The notes: generated by a model not told the origin, from the sequence alone. Positions 15,035-22,475 are shown, counted from the first letter of the stretch. The stretch is DNA of 25,818 bases from Actinomycetes bacterium (GCA_021849435.1 JAJZSX010000001.1:1-25818), one strand, 5' to 3'. Program-made: numbers and translations.

Positions 15035-16498
15035 ATGAACGAGACCGCCCTCCCCACGACGAAGCGCTTGCCGTGGTTAATCCAAGGCGGCATGGGGATC
15101 GCCGTATCGGACTGGCGCTTAGCCCGGAGCGTGTCTACAGCCGGCCAGCTCGGCGTCGTCTCGGGAACCGCGATCGACGCGGTCTTCGCTCGCCGACTCC
15201 AGAAGTTCGGCGTCGACGACGCATTACGATCCGTGCTCGACCGTTTTCCCGTCCGCTCGATCGTTGACGATGTCGTCCGCCAATTCACGGCGGTACGTCG
15301 ACGCGCCAACGGCCCGTACCAGAACCTGCTCATGTTGACCCATCGTTCGAAACGGCGTTCAACTGACCTTCTCGTGTTGGCCGCCTTCGCCGAGGTCGCC
15401 ATGGCCAAGGCCGGACACAGCGGAATCGTAGGGATTAATCTCCTCACCAAAGTCCAGATCCCGACGGTAGCCTTGCTCTGTGGCGCGATGATTGCTGGCG
15501 TCGACTACGTCATGATGGGCGCCGGTGTACCCACCCATATCCCCGGCGTTTTGGAACGGCTCCGACACGGACTGACCGTTGACACGAAGTTGGCGTTGGC
15601 CAACGCGTCAACCGAGGACTCGCCCAACCTCCACTTCGACCCAGCACCGTACCTCGACGGAGCAAGTGGGTTGCATCGGCCCAAGTTCGTCGGGATCATC
15701 TCGTCCAACGTCCTGGCGAACGCACTCATCAAACGTAGCGAGGGTCCCGTAGACGGCTTCGTGGTTGAACGACCAATCGCCGGTGGTCATAACGCACCGC
15801 CACGTGGTCCGCTGACTCTGGACACCAACGATGAGCCAATCTATGGTCCCCGTGACGACGTTGACTTCGCCGCCCTCAGTAATCTCGGTCTACCGTTCTG
15901 GATCGGCGGTGGCGTCACTACCCCCGACCACGTACGTGAGGCCCGCCACCTGGGTGCGACCGGTGTCCAGGTCGGAACGCTCTTCGCTTACTGCGACGAA
16001 TCTGGCATGGACGAGTCACTCAGAGCTCAGGTGATCAACAGCGTCGAAGTCGGCACCGTTGACGTGCGAACTTCCATACGCGCCTCCTCGACGGGCTATC
16101 CCTTCAAGGTTGTCGATGTCGAGGGATCGATCTCAGAACGAGAGGTGTACGAGAATCGCGTGCGCCGTTGCGATCTCGGGTATCTTCGCGAGGCGTATCT
16201 CACCGACGATGGCTCCATCGGGTACCGCTGCGCGGCCGAGCCCGTCAAGGCCTACCTACGAAAAGGGGGCGAACTCGAGCCAACCGTTGACTCGACATGC
16301 CTCTGTAATGGGCTTATGGCCACGTGCGGGTTGGGCCAGGTCCGCGCCTCCGGGGAGATTGAACCCCCGATCGTGACCAGTGGTGACTGCCTCAACGAGA
16401 TCCGCACGTTACTGAAGGGCCGCACGACCTACTTCGCGGCTGATGTCATCGAACACCTCCGTGGCGGGCTTGACGAGTCGGGCTCAACCTCGGAGTGA
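15035..16498 (+). CDS. Nitronate monooxygenase/enoyl-reductase-like FMN protein with cysteine-rich C-terminal extension
   Basis: A 487-residue TIM-barrel flavoprotein of the 2-nitropropane dioxygenase family. IQGGMGIAVSDWRLA (16-30) is the FMN-contacting start. AGGHN (249-253) carries the family active-site His (H252). IGGGV (290-294) and GATGVQVGT (307-315) form the FMN phosphate site. Typical members end near 320-350 residues; this one continues about 140 more, with cysteines at 379, 399, 422, 424, 431 and 452, including CLCNGLMATC. The length is closer to PfaD-like reductases of lipid/polyketide synthesis than to simple nitronate monooxygenases. ATG 15035 has AAGGA eight bases upstream. 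It is a single plus-strand gene. Oxidation of nitronates is the family default, not shown here. Confidence 0.85.
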   Translation: MNETALPTTKRLPWLIQGGMGIAVSDWRLARSVSTAGQLGVVSGTAIDAVFARRLQKFGVDDALRSVLDRFPVRSIVDDVVRQFTAVRRRANGPYQNLLMLTHRSKRRSTDLLVLAAFAEVAMAKAGHSGIVGINLLTKVQIPTVALLCGAMIAGVDYVMMGAGVPTHIPGVLERLRHGLTVDTKLALANASTEDSPNLHFDPAPYLDGASGLHRPKFVGIISSNVLANALIKRSEGPVDGFVVERPIAGGHNAPPRGPLTLDTNDEPIYGPRDDVDFAALSNLGLPFWIGGGVTTPDHVREARHLGATGVQVGTLFAYCDESGMDESLRAQVINSVEVGTVDVRTSIRASSTGYPFKVVDVEGSISEREVYENRVRRCDLGYLREAYLTDDGSIGYRCAAEPVKAYLRKGGELEPTVDSTCLCNGLMATCGLGQVRASGEIEPPIVTSGDCLNEIRTLLKGRTTYFAADVIEHLRGGLDESGSTSE

Positions 16499-16733
16499 AC
16501 TCGCGTCGTTCGTTTCACGACCACGTTCGGAGTTCGACCACATCCGCCTGCGTCGTTGCGTAGTGTGCTCTCGTGGTCCACTGGCGCCGCGTGCAGCACT
16601 GACCCAGTTCTTCTTGGCCGCGCTACGCGCGTTTCGAGCGAGAACGCAACCAAACTCCCCTCGTAACGAGCCCGCTACGTGGTGGTGCGGGGCGCCGACG
16701 TTTCACCGCCCCGCTCCGCCACCCGCCACCCAA

Positions 16734-16802
16734 TCAGCGCACCATCAGGTAGATGATGACGACCAACAAAAGAACGATCACAGTACTCGACCGGATCTTC
16801 AC
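16734..16802 (-). CDS. Possible 22-residue single-helix membrane peptide
   Basis: A tiny reading frame starting with GTG at 16802 encodes MKIRSSTVIVLLLVVIIYLM plus VR: a short basic start, an uninterrupted hydrophobic helix and a terminal Arg. A GGGAG tract (16816-16812) sits nine bases upstream. Small actinobacterial proteins of the form KxRxSTVxxLLxxVxxxYLxVR are a pattern I recognise, but I cannot name a family. It is convergent to the nitronate monooxygenase-like gene, 235 bp away. The hydrophobic run and the spaced ribosome-binding site are the only evidence; it could be chance. Confidence 0.35.
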   Translation of the reverse strand: MKIRSSTVIVLLLVVIIYLMVR

Positions 16803-16925
16803 GATCAGTAACTCCCGCGGGGAGCGTAGGTCGTTTCATCGTGGTCATCCACCCGGTGAGGGAGTACCTCGAGTCTTGCGCACCTCACGAACTTACCAAT
16901 CGTCCCTGATCGTCCTTGACGTGTG

Positions 16926-17189
16926 TCATTTTGTTTCTTCATGGACCGAACTCGTGTTCCCACTTGAATCTGTAACTTGGCGATCAAGCGAGTGCCGATT
17001 CGTCCCAATCGAACCACGGGAGACGCCGAACACCACGGCCGAAACCACGAAACCACACGCCCCAACAATCATGAGTATCACTCCGATTGTTGAGAAACGA
17101 AAACCATGCCCCTGATAGGTGATGGCCCAATACATAATCGCTCCCGCAGCGGCTGCGATAAAGCTAAACACCATTCCTGGAAGTCCCAT
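16926..17189 (-). CDS. Small two-helix membrane protein (87 aa)
   Basis: Two membrane helices (about 4-23 and 33-55) are joined by a short polar turn, followed by a hydrophilic Ser/Thr-rich tail (56-87). The second helix reads STIGVILMIVGACGF, a glycine-spaced pattern common in small actinobacterial membrane proteins of unknown function. A long AAGGAG ribosome-binding site lies 12 bases before ATG 17189. It resembles the 87-residue protein at 17400-17663 in length, helix placement and glycine pattern, so the two may be paralogs. A perfect palindrome lies 21-39 bp upstream of the start. No function is known to me. Confidence 0.72.
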   Translation of the reverse strand: MGLPGMVFSFIAAAAGAIMYWAITYQGHGFRFSTIGVILMIVGACGFVVSAVVFGVSRGSIGTNRHSLDRQVTDSSGNTSSVHEETK

Positions 17190-17209
17190 ATCAACTACTT
17201 TCTCCTTTT

Positions 17210-17228
17210 ACTCAACAACATGTTGAGT
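17210..17228. promoter_or_regulatory. Perfect inverted repeat, candidate operator or leader hairpin
   Basis: ACTCAACA-aca-TGTTGAGT: two 8-bp arms around a 3-base centre, 21 bp upstream of the 87-residue membrane protein start at 17189 and just upstream of its ribosome-binding site. The size and near-dyad symmetry fit a repressor operator; as RNA it would form a small hairpin in the leader. There is no T-run after it on either strand, so it is not a terminator. Confidence 0.5.
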
Positions 17229-17399
17229 GCACAAGAAGCAAAGTCCGGACTTCCTGTACCTGATTGTACCACTAACTTGCCACTATTGTATTCATAAGTA
17301 TGACAATCTTTCACCATTACGCTTAACCAACGTTACGCACAGCGCTTATGGTTTACGATTTCACTTTTCTTACTGTCAGCGTTAATAATCACAACTCAA

Positions 17400-17663
17400 T
17401 TACTGAAGTGAATGCTCTTTCGTGCTGACATCTTGCTCTGATTTACCCATCTCGGCGATCATCGAATGTAGTTCACGCCTCTTGGCCACCTGATAGACGA
17501 TCAACTCAGCGAAAGTCGCCACAAGACCAACTATTCCAATAATAATCAGGACTATTGCTAGCGGCGAGTAATGCGAACTTCCACTCACCGCACCAGAAGC
17601 CCAGCCCATCACCGTACCGAACGTACCAACTACAATTGCGTACGACATCGTCAAGTTACTCAT
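17400..17663 (-). CDS. Small two-helix membrane protein (87 aa), likely paralog of the 16926-17189 protein
   Basis: Helices lie at about 8-27 and 34-58, with the second reading SPLAIVLIIIGIVGLVA. A mixed-charge C-terminal tail (59-87, KRRELHSMIAEMGKSE) looks helical and could be a cytoplasmic contact surface. ATG 17663 has GGAGG eight bases upstream, which supports translation. It is 210 bp upstream of the similar 87-residue gene in the same direction; that gap is AT-rich and contains the palindrome, so separate transcription is likely. I do not recognise a named family. Confidence 0.72.
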   Translation of the reverse strand: MSNLTMSYAIVVGTFGTVMGWASGAVSGSSHYSPLAIVLIIIGIVGLVATFAELIVYQVAKRRELHSMIAEMGKSEQDVSTKEHSLQ

Positions 17664-18088
17664 GGATTATTCCTCCCCTACGCGACCTCCTTACATGCAT
17701 TATTCGCTGAGACAAGCGTCGCGTCTTTCTGCGATTATTTTACCAGTGCTATCGTGACAATTGACCGGCAGGCTACGCCAAGGTTTGCGAGGTAACAAAA
17801 TACGAGTTCAGCGGCACAATCGATAGCAGATCGGTATAGTCACGCTTTGGAAATGCGCGGGGTTTAGCGGTGATTACAAGCTGGTGACGAGGGGCTCAAG
17901 CAAGACGCGGGCTCTGCAATTCTTTAGGGCTCTCCTTTTTAATGTTTGAGTCTGGCTTCACCAGCTGCGTGCGTTCGAGCCGTTGATCTCCGTGGGGTCG
18001 GTAAGGATGGCGCGGTACCACGTACCACTCCTGGTTGGACGCCCGAGGCCGTAGAGGACTACGAGTTTCCTTGTAGGGAACTGAAGAA
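17664..18088. other. Gene-poor, AT-richer stretch upstream of a broken gene
   Basis: No intact gene is seen. The left half is AT-richer than the window average and carries no clear promoter pair. The right part (about 17966-18095) contains a plus-strand open stretch without a start codon, reading roughly VDLRGVGKDGAVPRT and then PGWTPEAVEDYEFP before a stop. Its codon use is GC3-rich like real genes, so it may be a fragment of a decayed gene, but I cannot identify it. Confidence 0.4.
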
Positions 18089-18312
18089 GTGCCCTACGCA
18101 GTGACATCAGCAGTTGGCACCGCGGTCGAAGAGGACGCTAGTGAGGCGCCGATTAACTACGAGCGGGCCCTTCTCGACGGACATCTGACCCGATCGACCC
18201 GCGAAGACTTCGACGACGTCTCCTCGAGTTGCACCCCGCCACGATGGTCTTCGACGGCAATAAGGTATTCGGTCGTTTTCACGCCGCCCACGTCATTGCA
18301 ATCACGTCCTAG
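18089..18312 (+). pseudogene. Frameshifted small plus-strand gene, unknown function
   Basis: A reading frame opening with GTG 18089 (AGGGA ten bases before, in-frame stop just upstream) encodes about 43 coding-like residues, ending LTRSTREDFDDV. Near 18218-18222 the coding signal moves to the -1/+2 frame and continues LLELHPATMVFDGNKVFGRF then HAAHVIAITS to the TAG at 18310-18312. Joined, the product would be about 74 residues. Codons on both sides use G/C in third positions as in neighbouring genes, and a terminator follows 25 bp downstream. This fits a single-base deletion in a once functional gene, or a sequencing error. Programmed frameshifting is less likely because no slippery heptamer is visible. 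I do not recognise the family. Confidence 0.45.
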
Positions 18313-18336
18313 CGACGGATCAGCGATTATCTCTGA

Positions 18337-18371
18337 AGTCCCGCCTCGCTACCGTGGCGGAGACTCTTTTT
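18337..18371 (+). terminator. Intrinsic (Rho-independent) terminator, plus strand
   Basis: The arms AGTC-CCGCC (18337-18345) and GGCGG-a-GACT (18356-18365) pair with one bulged A around a 10-base loop. The 3' arm runs directly into TCTTTTT (18365-18371). The direction serves the small plus-strand gene ending at 18312. On the minus strand, the side facing the GH130 gene end at 18401, no T-run follows, so it works one way only. Confidence 0.65.
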
Positions 18372-18400
18372 CACGCCATCACTCGGCACCTTCAGCGGTT

Positions 18401-19873
18401 CTACGCGATCGCGGGTTCGAACGCCGCCAACAATTCGGCGACGTCGTACGTGGCGAATCCAATGGACTGATCGGCAATGCCGTATGGCATGTAGAGGGTT
18501 CCCTTGTGCACGATCGATCCGCACGAATAGACCACATTCGGCACATAGCCATCTTGTTCATCGTCAGCTGGTATCAACAATGGTCGCGGCAGCTGGGCGA
18601 TGACTTTGCTCGGGTCGTCACGGTCTAGCAACAAAGCCCCGATTCCATAGGTGCGCATCGGGCCCACGCCGTGATAGATAACGAGCCAGCCTTCTTCCAG
18701 TTCGATCGGCGATCCGCAGTTACCCAGTTGCAGGATCTCCCACGGCAGCCGAGGACGGTGCGCCGTTACCGTGTCCTCCCACTCATGCACGTCGTTCGAG
18801 AAGGCAACCGCGTTGGACTCTCGGTCATGGCGCGAAAGGGCCACGTACTCACCGTTCACCTTGCGCGGGAAGAGTGCGAGCCCCTTGTTCTGCGCCGCGT
18901 GACCGGCGAGGGGTGACGAGGTGAAGGTGATGAAATCTGTCGTCTCGAGTAACTGTTGGGTGACCGAGATGCCGTCAAACGCCGTATACGTTGCGTAGTA
19001 GACGACCTCGCCGTCGTCTTCGAATCGAACGAATCGAGCGTCTTCCATGCCGCTCGATTCATTCGGTGCCGTCGGCCAAAGGACCCGTCGTGAGAGGTCG
19101 ATAGAGTCCTCGAATACCGCCCGGTAGAAACTCGCCGCGATCGCGTGAAGGAGTCGAGCGATCTCAGAGACATTGAGTCGAGTATCGCTCTGCGTCTCGA
19201 GCTTCGCGATCGCGGCCATGAGATCAGAGAAATCAAACGTCTCATCGAGCGCGTTAAGCACGGTCGCCGCGGTCTCGCCATCGTTGCCGACGTCGCGAAG
19301 TAGCGCGTGAAAGGACGTGCGTCGTAACGGTGACGATGATGTGGTCGCCACCACGGGGAAGGGATGGGCTTCGTTGATCGTGAGCTGACCAGTCGCATCG
19401 ATCACGCCCGTTCGAAAGACGATTGACGAACGGTGGCCCTCACCGATTGCTCGATAACTAAGCACGACTCGAATCTCATCGTCCCCCATACCCGCCTGAT
19501 TCGGGTGTGCGACAAGACTCGGATTGCAGATGGCGGCGCCTTCGATTGCGTATTCGTGTGTGAATGCGGCCCCAAGCAGACGTCGTCGATTCACCGAGAC
19601 TGCGTCAGCGACGTAATCGATCACCCGATCCGCATGCGTGTCGAAGACCTCCGTCAAGTTCTGGTGACGATGCTCGAAGCGCGTCAAGAGCTCGGCGAGC
19701 TCACCCTCAACCTCGGACTCGCTCAGCGCGAGCACCCGCTCGACCGTGCTCGACGCACGTGACTCACTACCGCCGACAAGCTCCTGACCCGGAACAAAAA
19801 GTCGTGAGACGACGCGCGTAGGATTCAGACGCAGCCGAACCGGCTGCCTCGTCGCAAGACCCATATCCCTCAT
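18401..19873 (-). CDS. Glycoside hydrolase family 130 protein (beta-mannoside phosphorylase/hydrolase type)
   Basis: GH130 enzymes phosphorolyse or hydrolyse beta-mannosides from the non-reducing end. The 490-residue protein shows the five-bladed propeller landmarks: NPSLVAH then VVLSYRA (about 117-142), SSGMEDARFVRF (273-284, the family GxEDPR-like block with catalytic-site acids), AQNKGLALFPRKVNGEY (327-343), GNCGSPIELEEGWLVIYHGV, and a final DGYVPNVVYSCG block. An inserted helical region (about 185-260) and an N-terminal helical extension make it longer than the roughly 330-residue core. ATG 19873 forms an ATGA overlap with the preceding gene. It closes the five-gene chain. Phosphorylase versus hydrolase, and the linkage, cannot be decided by eye. 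Confidence 0.85.
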   Translation of the reverse strand: MRDMGLATRQPVRLRLNPTRVVSRLFVPGQELVGGSESRASSTVERVLALSESEVEGELAELLTRFEHRHQNLTEVFDTHADRVIDYVADAVSVNRRRLLGAAFTHEYAIEGAAICNPSLVAHPNQAGMGDDEIRVVLSYRAIGEGHRSSIVFRTGVIDATGQLTINEAHPFPVVATTSSSPLRRTSFHALLRDVGNDGETAATVLNALDETFDFSDLMAAIAKLETQSDTRLNVSEIARLLHAIAASFYRAVFEDSIDLSRRVLWPTAPNESSGMEDARFVRFEDDGEVVYYATYTAFDGISVTQQLLETTDFITFTSSPLAGHAAQNKGLALFPRKVNGEYVALSRHDRESNAVAFSNDVHEWEDTVTAHRPRLPWEILQLGNCGSPIELEEGWLVIYHGVGPMRTYGIGALLLDRDDPSKVIAQLPRPLLIPADDEQDGYVPNVVYSCGSIVHKGTLYMPYGIADQSIGFATYDVAELLAAFEPAIA

Positions 19874-20889
19874 GTAAAACTCAGTGCGAATCGACGGGCG
19901 TGCTGCAACGTACTGAGCAACGCCACCGTCGACTCCGTCCCTTGGTTGAGATTGGGGCCGTGAGGGGTCAATCCGTCATACCCGCCGCCGCTAATTGCAT
20001 CGAACATCTCTGCACCGGCATCGTTATCACCCATGAACCACGCGACCGCTCGGTCCAACCCGGTTAGCCATTCTCGGTCACCGGTGACGTCGTAGGCTCG
20101 GACGCTCGCGTCGGCGATGGCCGCCACCTCAATGGGCTGTTGATCGAACAGGCGCCAAGGGTCACGTGGACCTCTCCCGCCAACGGGAGTCACAGAAAGA
20201 TGTCCAGATCGGGTTTCCATAGCGAGCAACCAATGTAACTGACGCAAGCCCTTCCCAAGGAGTCGCTCGTCGCCAAGCCAGGAACCCGCTGCGATCACCG
20301 CTTCAGCCAACGCCGCGTTGGCGTAGGTGAGCCGGTCCTCCGGCCATTGCCAGTCGTGGGACACGTCACCTCGATCAAGCACGTTGAGCCCCGCCATCAG
20401 TAAGTCATGAGCGTCGCGATTTCCCGGTTCGACGTGCAACACTTCGACCGCGCCAATCGCGGCCCACGCCATGGAACGTGGCCACGTTGACCGAGCCGTC
20501 GCACCGCGTTCGAACAGCCGGTGAGCTTCGCTCACGAGGCCAGGGCTCGGCGAGCGAGCGATCGTCGTACCTAGGGCCCACATTGCGCGACCCCAACAGT
20601 CCTCCGTTGACGGCTCACCCCACCAGGCACCACTAGGTAATCGCCGATTCCAGAATTCGCCACTCGACGCTTGAGCGAGCCCAAGAAATTCCATCGAGGA
20701 CTCGGCTAGTCGACGCAACGTTCCCGTGACGAAAGGCTCGCGCACGATCACCAACAGCACGCGGGCGACGTCGTCAGTGCAATAGCCATGCTCAATTCGG
20801 GCGACGCCGTGATCCGCGTGCTCAAACGTACCGAACGGACCCGTCATCGCGATCAAATGAGTGAAGTTCGGTGACGCGACTGTTGTCAT
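19870..20889 (-). CDS. (alpha/alpha)6-barrel-like protein of a GT4/GH130 locus; function unknown
   Basis: A 339-residue soluble protein with repeated amphipathic helices of the type ending in Trp-rich and Ala-rich turns (WGRAMWALG, YANAALAEAVIAAG, QPIEVAAIADASVRAY). This suggests a six-hairpin barrel like the N-acylglucosamine/cellobiose 2-epimerase or six-hairpin glycosidase groups. Conserved-looking polar blocks are HGYCTDDVAR (34-43) near the start and PNLNQGTEST (312-321) near the end. ATG 20889 overlaps the GT4 stop (ATGA), and its own stop overlaps the GH130 start (ATGA). An epimerase or glycosidase acting between the two neighbours is plausible, but no catalytic assignment can be made from sequence alone. 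Confidence 0.75.
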   Translation of the reverse strand: MTTVASPNFTHLIAMTGPFGTFEHADHGVARIEHGYCTDDVARVLLVIVREPFVTGTLRRLAESSMEFLGLAQASSGEFWNRRLPSGAWWGEPSTEDCWGRAMWALGTTIARSPSPGLVSEAHRLFERGATARSTWPRSMAWAAIGAVEVLHVEPGNRDAHDLLMAGLNVLDRGDVSHDWQWPEDRLTYANAALAEAVIAAGSWLGDERLLGKGLRQLHWLLAMETRSGHLSVTPVGGRGPRDPWRLFDQQPIEVAAIADASVRAYDVTGDREWLTGLDRAVAWFMGDNDAGAEMFDAISGGGYDGLTPHGPNLNQGTESTVALLSTLQHARRFALSFT

Positions 20890-22031
20890 GCGTCTGCGTT
20901 CGCTCGTTGGAGGAACGGCCGAGCGGTGCGAACGTACTGCTCCGCGACCGCGTCCCAACTCAACCCCGGCGCCAGATTACCGGCTTCGCGGGACATGGCG
21001 GAAGCCAACGCCGGCTCGGTCACGATTCGTCGGATGGCGTCACGGATGGAAGCGGGATCACGATGATTAACAATGATCCCCGCTCCCGTGGCGAGCAATT
21101 CTCGCGAGTGCGGGAACGACGTGGCGATGACCGGTCGAGCGGCCGCAATGGCGTCGACCAAGACACCCGACGTCGCTTGGTCGGACGAGTCGTACGGCAA
21201 TATCACTGCGTCGGCGCTGGTGATTACCGACGTCAAGTAGTCAAGGTCGTAATAGGCGTTGTCGAATCGAACGAGGTCGCCGACACCGTTGGACCGCACA
21301 CGTTGCTCCAACATGTGCCGATAGACGTCACCCTCGTGCGCGAGGACCTTGGGGTGGGTGCGACCCATCACGAGGTACTGCGGTGTCGGGGTGAGATCCC
21401 GGAGTCCGGCCATCGCGTCGATTACCCATTCGATGCCTTTACCGGGTCCGATCAAGCCCCACGTCAATAACAGAGGTGGCGCACCGAGCGGCCGCTTGGC
21501 CTCTACCGACGTTACGGCGGCGCCGTGAGCAATAACTTCAACGGGGGTGAGGCCGATCTCATTGACCGCCTCCAAAACCGAGGCGGCGGCCTGTGTCATG
21601 ACCACAATCTGATCGGCCTGGGCGATGACGGCATTCAAGATGTCCCGTTGGTGCGCCGTTGGATTCGGCAATACCGTGTGCAACACGACGAGCTTGGGAA
21701 CGTGGACACCGTCGAGGACACGAAGGATGTCCGATCCGTCAATCCCCCCATACAGGCCGTACTCGTGCTGCACGATGGCAACGTCACAGCCATTCAGTGC
21801 TTCGATAACGCCCGTAGCCGACGACGGATCGGTCGCGACTAACTCGGCCAACACGGGGAACACTGACGTCGAATGCGCCTCGGGCCGATCGAGCACGCGA
21901 ACCATGTTCACCGTCGCGCCACGCCGGCGAAGCGCTGTTCCCAGTGCCACAGAAAACGTCGCGATTCCGCATGGCGTCGGCGGCGTGCTACTCAAGATTC
22001 CGTATGTCGCTTGACTCAATCTCACGGTCAT
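20886..22031 (-). CDS. GT4-type glycosyltransferase of the GH130 locus
   Basis: A 381-residue GT-B protein. N-domain: PPTPCGIATF (17-26, the nucleotide-loop region) and VQHEYGLYGG (87-96). C-domain: TWGLIGPGKGIEW (190-202, donor phosphate binding) and SDQATSGVLVDA (283-294), where the GT4 EX7E motif appears as Q285-x7-D293. That variant is usual in the QxTSGVLVEA subgroup. ATG 22031 has AGAGGA four to five bases upstream and overlaps the stop of the 65-residue peptide (ATGA). It is predicted to build the glycoside that the downstream GH130 protein cuts; a mannosyl donor is inferred from GH130 specificity only. It is not close to the PimA homologue in this window. Confidence 0.87.
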   Translation of the reverse strand: MTVRLSQATYGILSSTPPTPCGIATFSVALGTALRRRGATVNMVRVLDRPEAHSTSVFPVLAELVATDPSSATGVIEALNGCDVAIVQHEYGLYGGIDGSDILRVLDGVHVPKLVVLHTVLPNPTAHQRDILNAVIAQADQIVVMTQAAASVLEAVNEIGLTPVEVIAHGAAVTSVEAKRPLGAPPLLLTWGLIGPGKGIEWVIDAMAGLRDLTPTPQYLVMGRTHPKVLAHEGDVYRHMLEQRVRSNGVGDLVRFDNAYYDLDYLTSVITSADAVILPYDSSDQATSGVLVDAIAAARPVIATSFPHSRELLATGAGIIVNHRDPASIRDAIRRIVTEPALASAMSREAGNLAPGLSWDAVAEQYVRTARPFLQRANADA

Positions 22032-22225
22032 ACCGTCCTCTTTGTTGGTTGCCACTGCGTACCCGTTCGATCGGTTGGTGCAGCCAGTGAGTGACGACGC
22101 CGTTCCTGGTTGACCAGTTGTGTCCCCGTGACTATCGCTGAGCCAGGGACCGCAATGGCACGACTATCACCGCTGTCTCCCCCGTCCCAGGTTCCTTGAC
22201 GATGTTCGCCAGACGGGACCGTCAT
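22028..22225 (-). CDS. Hidden 65-aa hydrophilic peptide preceding the GT4 gene
   Basis: ATG 22225 overlaps the stop of the 63-residue peptide (ATGA, 22225-22222), and its TGA (22030-22028) overlaps the GT4 start (ATGA, 22031-22028). A GAGG tract lies five to six bases upstream. The product is polar, rich in Gly, Thr, Gln and Arg, with no membrane helix or signal peptide; two Trp residues lie near positions 13 and 58. I do not recognise a family. The start/stop geometry, identical to the three real junctions downstream, is the main support. It could instead be an untranslated spacer whose overlaps arose by chance. Confidence 0.5.
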   Translation of the reverse strand: MTVPSGEHRQGTWDGGDSGDSRAIAVPGSAIVTGTQLVNQERRRHSLAAPTDRTGTQWQPTKRTV

Positions 22226-22413
22226 CGGGGCCTCGAATCCGCCACAACCCGCCCGAGCAACTTGAGCGCAATCATCAGGGAGGCAAGCGCCAGAATTGTG
22301 GCCACGCTCTGGAGCGCGCCGTAGATCGGCGGCGCCACGCGCTCGGGCTCTGGTCGCTCGACCGTAGGTGCCGTCGCGGCCTTGATGCCTGTAAACAAAC
22401 GGTGCAGCAACAT
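22222..22413 (-). CDS. 63-aa single-helix membrane peptide, first gene of the GH130 chain
   Basis: MLLHRLFTG start, a Pro/Glu-rich linker (15-30), one membrane helix (about 33-54, SVATILALASLMIALKLL) and a basic tail. ATG 22413 has GGAG eight bases upstream. The stop overlaps the next small gene by four bases. It lies 129 bp after the regulator gene, and that gap contains a 7-bp-arm inverted repeat. It might anchor or activate the glycosyltransferase at the membrane, which is inference. No family is recognised. Confidence 0.55.
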   Translation of the reverse strand: MLLHRLFTGIKAATAPTVERPEPERVAPPIYGALQSVATILALASLMIALKLLGRVVADSRPR

Positions 22414-22456
22414 TGCTCTTCTCCATTTCGCATGGAGTCGTCTTGCCCGAACGAGT

Positions 22457-22475
22457 GACGATCAAATAGATCGTC
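22457..22475. promoter_or_regulatory. Perfect inverted repeat, operator candidate for the GH130 operon
   Basis: GACGATC-aaata-GATCGTC: 7-bp arms with a 5-base AT centre, 44-62 bp upstream of the first operon gene (ATG 22413) and downstream of the HTH regulator gene end. Its position and symmetry fit a dimeric winged-helix repressor site. No convincing -35/-10 pair is seen around it. No T-run follows, so it is not an intrinsic terminator. Confidence 0.5.

Noticed and set aside
17063..17092. Inverted repeat CAACAATC / GATTGTTG
   Set aside because: The 8-bp arms are perfect but lie inside the coding sequence of a membrane helix of the 87-residue protein, so coding constraint is a sufficient explanation.
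22032..22221. Riboswitch or structured leader RNA before the GT4 gene
   Set aside because: GC-rich blocks suggested a structured RNA, but no known riboswitch core could be matched and the stretch is better explained as the 65-codon gene.
22028..22465. 145-codon reading covering the start of the GH130 operon
   Set aside because: Its N-terminal half is a shadow of the 63-residue membrane peptide and the operator region. Only the last 65 codons, with their own ATGA start, are supported.
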